64,000 nucleotides of DNA from Thamnidium elegans (taxonomy: Eukaryota; Mucoromycota; Mucoromycetes; Mucorales; Mucoraceae), in assembly GCA_025201345.1 (NCBI GenBank), contig JAIXMG010000026.1, positions 124,001-188,000 on the forward strand, given 5' to 3'. The position numbers were made by a program, and so were the translations under genes. The notes beneath the pieces were generated by a model. The model saw only the letters and a program-made list of their open reading frames with translations, was not told the origin of the DNA and searched no databases. Positions 59,258-64,000 of this stretch are shown piece after piece. Each line of letters opens with the position of its first letter. Position 1 is the first letter of the stretch.

Positions 59258-60700
59258 ATGACAGCTCTCAGCAATTTTACCGATTACTTGGAACGGCATC
59301 CTACTGCAACACGTTTAACATTAACGGCTATTGCTGCTTCAGCATTAACTGCTACTGCATTGTTAGGCTACCAAAGCGTCACACGTCCACGTCTCGTCAC
59401 TTCCAAAAAGACCAGAGCAGCAGTCGATCTTCCCACATTTGTATCCATCATTGATGAAGAATCCAAGGAACCCGTCCGTGAAAAAATGGACGAGTCACTT
59501 GTTCTTGAACTACTTGCTAGAAACATTGCATTCTTTGGTGAGGAAGGTGTAACCAAGATCCGTAACTCATTTGTTGTTGTTTTAGGTGCTGGCGCCATTG
59601 GTTCATGGACCGCGCTCATGCTGACACGTTCTGGTGTAGAGCATATCCGTATTGTTGACTCTGGTATGGTGCGTTTAGATACCATGTCCTGCAACGCCGT
59701 AGCCAAAATTGCGGATATTGGAAAATCAAAAGCAACCATTATGAAGAAATATATTGCTGAGGTTGCGCCAAATGCTCAAGTCGAGCCTGTTACAACCCAT
59801 TTTACTTTAGAAACAATGAAGGACTTGTTAGCTGGAAATCCTGATTATGTTGTCGATACTTTACCCAACATTAAAGATAAGGTTTTATTGGCAAAGTATT
59901 GTAAGGAAAACAATATCAAGATCGTTAGTGCTATGAGTGCTGGCGTAAAGGCTGACCCTACATTGATGCAAATGACTGACGTTAGCAACTCTTTCACCGA
60001 TCCTCTTGCTCGTATGTATAGAAGACAGTTGAGAAAATCAGGTATTGACCGTGGTATTCCAGTTGTATATTCATCCGAGAAATCATTACATGTTGGAGAA
60101 AAGGGTAATGTTTTAATTAGAAAAACGGAAAAAAGCAAATAACTCACATATATATTAGTTCCTGATTTTAGAACACGTTCATTACCTGTTTTAAGTCCTG
60201 TTGCCAGTATGTTTGGTATGGCGTTAGTAACCTATGTTGTCACACAATTGGCCGAGTTCACTGCGTATACTTTACCTACAAGTAAAATGCGTGACAGTGT
60301 ATATATTCGTTTACAAAAGGAGGTTGCCTCTAAAGAAGAATATGTATACGGTAACACGTAAGTATATAGTAATAGAAAAATGTTACAACTATTTTATATA
60401 ACAAGTTTAAATAGAACCGAGACTTTAAGTGTTACAGATATTGGATATATTTTCGACGAGATCTGGAGCGGTAAAAGTGCGATTTCAGCAGCACAAGATA
60501 GAATGCTGGTATTAACACGATGGGACAAGACAAAGGTTGGAAACTTTGTTAATTTAATTTTATTAACAAAAGAAGAGGCTGCTATACATGATAAATTGGA
60601 AGATATAGTTTCTTTCTATGGTTCAGAAACTGTTGAAAGAATTGAAAAACAATTTGCATTGGAAAAAAAGCTTCAAGAATTATGGGTTTCATCTCTTTAA
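59258..60700 (+). CDS. TCD1/2-like: tRNA threonylcarbamoyladenosine dehydratase (Tcd1/Tcd2, ThiF/E1-like)
   Basis: Exons 59258-60104, 60159-60357 and 60415-60700 give 443 residues, matching the yeast paralogues in length. An N-terminal membrane anchor (LTLTAIAASALTATALLGYQ) precedes the E1-like Rossmann fold: VVLGAGAIGSWTALMLTRSG, then DSGMVRLDTMSCNAVA, DYVVDTLPNIKDKVLL and SAMSAGVKADPT. The enzyme uses ATP to cyclise t6A37 to ct6A in ANN-decoding tRNAs; yeast Tcd proteins sit on the mitochondrial outer membrane. The last acceptor could lie 13-15 nt further downstream, with little effect. The ATG at 59258 is preceded by a T-rich leader. Confidence 0.93.
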
Positions 60701-60789
60701 TATATATAATATATACGTGAGCAACAACAAGAAATAAAAAAAAATATATATATATATATGTGTGTGTATGAGAGATAAAGAAAAATTGT

Positions 60790-61685
60790 TTACAAAATTG
60801 GTATCTTATCAACTTCAGCGCGAGCCTCTTGCCATGACTCAAGGTTCTATTAATAATATATTAGTAATCATATCTAATTTCGAATAATAATATAATACCT
60901 TTTGGCAATAACGGATATGAATTTTTGCGTAAGCAATCAGCATGTCACGCATATCTTGAATTTTCTCTGTTTGGAAACGATCAAGGTCCGCTTGAAGTTC
61001 GGTAGAGATAGCGGCTAAATCGGGCTTGGTAATATCGAGAGCTTCTTGAAGTACGCCCATTGCATCCTTAGACATACCAATTTGATTACGACGAGTAGCT
61101 TCAGGGTTTACATCAATGATATTTTGTAACGTATGTCCAACAGCACTAATGACTTTCATCGGACCACCACTCCAGTTACCACTAGAGCTAGGTCTATCAA
61201 GTCTCACAGTACTACTGCTACTATTACTCATTGTACGATACGGATTTTCATCTTCGGTTTGATTGATTTCATCCACGTTAACTGCATTAGCGCCAATTGT
61301 TCTTTCTCTTGTCATGGCTTCCTCTAACCGCTTTGCTTCATTTTCCATTCTCAACAAATTATCCAAGGTATCCTTCTTGTTATTTAATGTGTTTTCAATC
61401 ATTTCTACTTGCGCATGCTTCATATGACGGAACTTTAGAACTTGTTTAATGATCTGTGCAAACTGTGCATGTTCCTGAATAGGCTCTGCAAATTCTCCTT
61501 CTAAAGATGTCACCATTTGCCCAGTCTCGGTATACGATGCATCGACTGCTTGTCCAACTTTCTCAATAGCATTGGCAACTGCTCCTGTTTCGTTTAAACT
61601 AAATCCATTATACACGGCGCCCAACTCTGCATAATCATTGGCCAATTCTACATGAATATAATTTCGTTTTTAAATACACAACTTG

Positions 61686-61716
<31 letters not shown>

Positions 61717-62626
61717 CCTAAAAAAAACATAAAAAAAAGTCCTTACCTCCTAAACGACGAATGACTTTACGTTGACTCTTATCCAAGTTATTACTCATAT
61801 AATTAGCAATGCGAAAAGTGAATTTCTCTGATTCCTCAAATCGAGGATCTGGGTTTTTCAATTGATATGCAGCAGAAGGAGTAGGAATTAAATTACTCGA
61901 TAAGACAGCGTTAAAAGTATGTGCTTGAACATCGGGTTGTTTACTAATCACCATTTGTAAAGGGTTTTTAGGTAAAGTAGACAAAGGAGGTGAATGAAGT
62001 ACATCAGACTACACAATAAAAAGAGTACTATGAATATGTGGTTTTTCTTCTTCTTTTTTTTTCGTACTTACCCAAGAACCTCCACTTTCTAAAAATCGGT
62101 GAAATACATGATCTTTACCTAATTCGGGATGCTTGGCAACTCTGTTTAAAAAAGTCTGCAACATGCGTTTTCTTTTTTCTACCATGGGTAAATCATCTTT
62201 TACTCTTGTTTGTAACGCAGCATAATCAACTATAAATATAAAAAAAGGGTTATGACTCTTTTTTTCTTTTCTGTATAAAACACAAACTAACCCAAAGAAT
62301 GTTTTTCGGGTATAGGCGGTACAATTAAAGCAGGATGGAGTAAAGTTAAAGCCTTTCTAAAGGATTCAAATTCACTATATCTTCGTTTCGTCTCGATATC
62401 CTAAATACATATAAAAAAAAGGAGGGGAGTGAGTTATTGAGAGAAGTAGATAAACAAGTTGATTTACATTTACACCAATACGAATATAATAAGCTATATA
62501 ACTCTTGCCAGAAGGTGAATCTGATTGCTTTTGAGCTCCTGTAATAAAGATATAGTTTTCATCACGGTGAAGAGCCCTATCAATAGCACAGTCGCAAGTA
62601 GGTTTAAGTGAATTTCGATTACTCAT
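60790..62626 (-). CDS. PX-BAR sorting nexin, Snx41/Atg20-like
   Basis: Exons on the minus strand: 62626-62468, 62400-62292, 62229-62072, 62008-61747, 61647-60899 and 60846-60790, giving 497 residues. The PX domain shows IETKRRYSEFESFRKAL and IVPPIPEKHS, the phosphoinositide 3-phosphate-binding pattern, and continues to KDHVFHRFLESGGSW. The C-terminal BAR region runs from FEESEKFTFRIANYMSNN to IHIRYCQKNLESWQEARAEV, close to Snx41/Atg20 ends. A Ser/Asn-rich loop interrupts the BAR helices. These nexins act in endosomal recycling and selective autophagy with Snx4/Atg24. The first donor could lie 6 nt upstream, since both choices fit. The stop is 90 bp from that of the convergent Tcd gene. Confidence 0.88.
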
Positions 62627-63253
62627 TTGTTATTTTATAATAATAAAAAGAATACAGAAAGAAAAAACAATGATCACACTTGTAAAAAAAAAAGGAGACT
62701 TTTTCTTTCCAAGCAAAATATAATTTAAACTACGTCATGTAGTGTATGAAGATATAAAGAAAGGGAAGGCAGTGAGAATAGAGAAGTACAGAAAAAAAAA
62801 AGATAACATCAGAGAAAAAATAAGGTTAGACTGTATATCGATAATAAATGTAAATCAAGTCCACATGAAATGCTAAACAAGGTCTTACCACAAACCGAAA
62901 GTTACCATAAAGAGCTCTACATGACGTCAAGTACATAATAAATATATATTTGAGGTAAAAACCCTTCTACATGTTTAAATGTCTCCTTGCATCATGTAGT
63001 ATGTGTGCTTCCGAAATTTGGGATCACTGACAGAATTAGAAAAAAAAATGCTACGCTTTTTTATTGTTTTTTTTTGGGGGGGGGGGCATACACAGCATAA
63101 AAAAAAAGATTATACATATATAAAAAAAAAATAGAAACATGTATTTATATATTTAAAAAAGGGGGTGTGTGTGTGAAAGGAATGAAAGAGGGGCGGAAAG
63201 AAGTAGTTATCCGTTTATATGTATAAAAAAAAAAAAAAAAAAAAAGAAGAGAA
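62627..63253. other. Intergenic, no gene recognised
   Basis: The gap between the sorting nexin start and the TEA-factor stop. It has G runs at 63076-63086, GT and A runs. No gene is seen. Confidence 0.5.
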
Positions 63254-64000
63254 TTATAAGTCTACTACAGGTGTTGTAGTAGATAAAAAGTTAAATGTAT
63301 CAACAGTACTCATTTCCATTGTTCCTTCACCTCTTTCAAATTCATAAACCATAACTAATAAAGGTGCGCTCTCAGTTGTATTTAATAGTAAATTTTCACT
63401 TGTTGTGTGAGTAAATTTGAATTCAATATCTTCAAACACCTGCATAAAAGAAGGGATTAATAAAAAAAAACCAATAGAGAGTTATGGGGTTATTATTTAC
63501 CTGAACCACACAAAGATTATTAATAGCAATATCAACTTCTTCCCAAGATTGTAAGGATCGAATACCCTTCATAAAGGCATCAAAGAACTGATTAACATAG
63601 ACAAAACTATACATGTATTTTCCTTCATTTAACCAAAGCGCCTGTTGCATTTCTTTTGATTCAAGTACGACATTACCGAACGAGTAAATAGTAGTAGTGC
63701 ATTCTATCGTACGTCGATCGCGAGTTTCGAAAAATGAAGTATTGTTGAAAAAGAAATCTGTCATGTTTAAATTTAAGTTGAGTTTTACTTTGGCTGATAA
63801 TGTTGTGCTAGCAAAATTCGAAGTGACCTCGTGTAAAGGTGGACATTTTCCTTTTGCCACCATGGAGGCGTCAACTGAAGGAAGACAGTTTGGAATACAT
63901 TCAGGTAAACTTGCCAATGTATGAGGTATAGTAATCTGAAAATTAAAAGAAAAATTAATATACATTTATATAATGCTAGAGATATTCTTTTTTTTTTTAA
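63254..64000 (-). CDS. TEA/ATTS transcription factor, C-terminal part (AbaA/TEAD-like), runs off the window
   Basis: Exons 63935-63501 and 63439-63254 code for the last 206 residues; the rest, including the DNA-binding TEA domain, must lie beyond 64000. The visible part matches the C-terminal cofactor-binding beta-sandwich of TEAD/AbaA proteins: NNTSFFETRDRRTIECTTTI, YSFGNVVLESKE, YMYSFVYVNQFFDAFMKGIR, INNLCVVQVFEDIEF, and a late LLVMVYEFERGEG. Fungal members control development such as sporulation or filamentous growth. The upstream end at 63935 follows a TTTTCAG acceptor. The assignment rests on this domain alone and I regard it as likely. Confidence 0.75.

Overview
The window looks like nuclear DNA of an early-diverging filamentous fungus, most likely a Mucoromycota/Mucorales species. 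The reasons are strongly AT-rich intergenic DNA full of A/T homopolymers, compact genes split by short GT-AG introns (often 50-100 nt) with T-rich acceptors, and a fungal gene set: phosphatidylserine synthase of the CDP-alcohol type, an Nrc-2/Fpk1-like kinase, an HDA-type subunit, Drn1, Rse1, Ulp2, Ypp1/TTC7, Snx41-like, Tcd, and an AbaA/TEAD-like factor. The genus assignment is inference. All gene models were spliced by hand from consensus splice sites, reading-frame continuity and family conservation.

Layout. 0.1-20.5 kb is a gene-dense housekeeping block: mitoferrin (+), 3-hydroxyisobutyrate dehydrogenase (-), a small SWIM zinc protein (+), a DUF4604-like protein (+), an AGC kinase (+), phosphatidylserine synthase (+), a gap with an unrecognised spliced gene or remnant (-), an ML-domain secreted lipid-binding protein (+), an HDA complex subunit 2/3-like protein (-), Drn1/CWF19L1 (-) divergent from Rse1/SF3B3 (+), a TPR protein (+) and a DUF202 membrane protein (-). 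20.5-36.7 kb is a gene-poor, repeat-rich accessory island. It holds two intact secreted HsbA-like genes, a decayed third copy, a large inverted repeat consistent with a head-to-head duplication, a coiled-coil gene with a truncated inverted copy, and several unrecognised candidate exons. 36.7-64 kb is a second gene-dense block: a small RVxF-like protein (+), a PAS-kinase-like kinase (-), a GH5 mannanase (-), ribosomal protein uL30/L7 (-), ARF1 (+), Ypp1/TTC7 (+), a Ulp2/SENP protease (+), a TBC Rab-GAP (-), a dipeptidyl-peptidase V (-), a tRNA t6A dehydratase (+), a PX-BAR sorting nexin (-) and the C-terminal end of a TEA-domain transcription factor (-) running off the right edge.

Functional links are those of ordinary eukaryotic gene order. 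The clearest is the divergent pair of spliceosome-associated genes (Drn1 and Rse1) sharing a 379-bp intergenic region. Membrane-traffic and lipid themes recur (Fpk1-like kinase next to phosphatidylserine synthase; ARF1, Ypp1, TBC and Snx genes within 20 kb), but no operon-like system is implied. The most unusual content is the 20.5-33.9 kb island with its recent-looking inverted duplications and decaying secreted-protein genes, plus two 5-nt microexons in otherwise ordinary genes.
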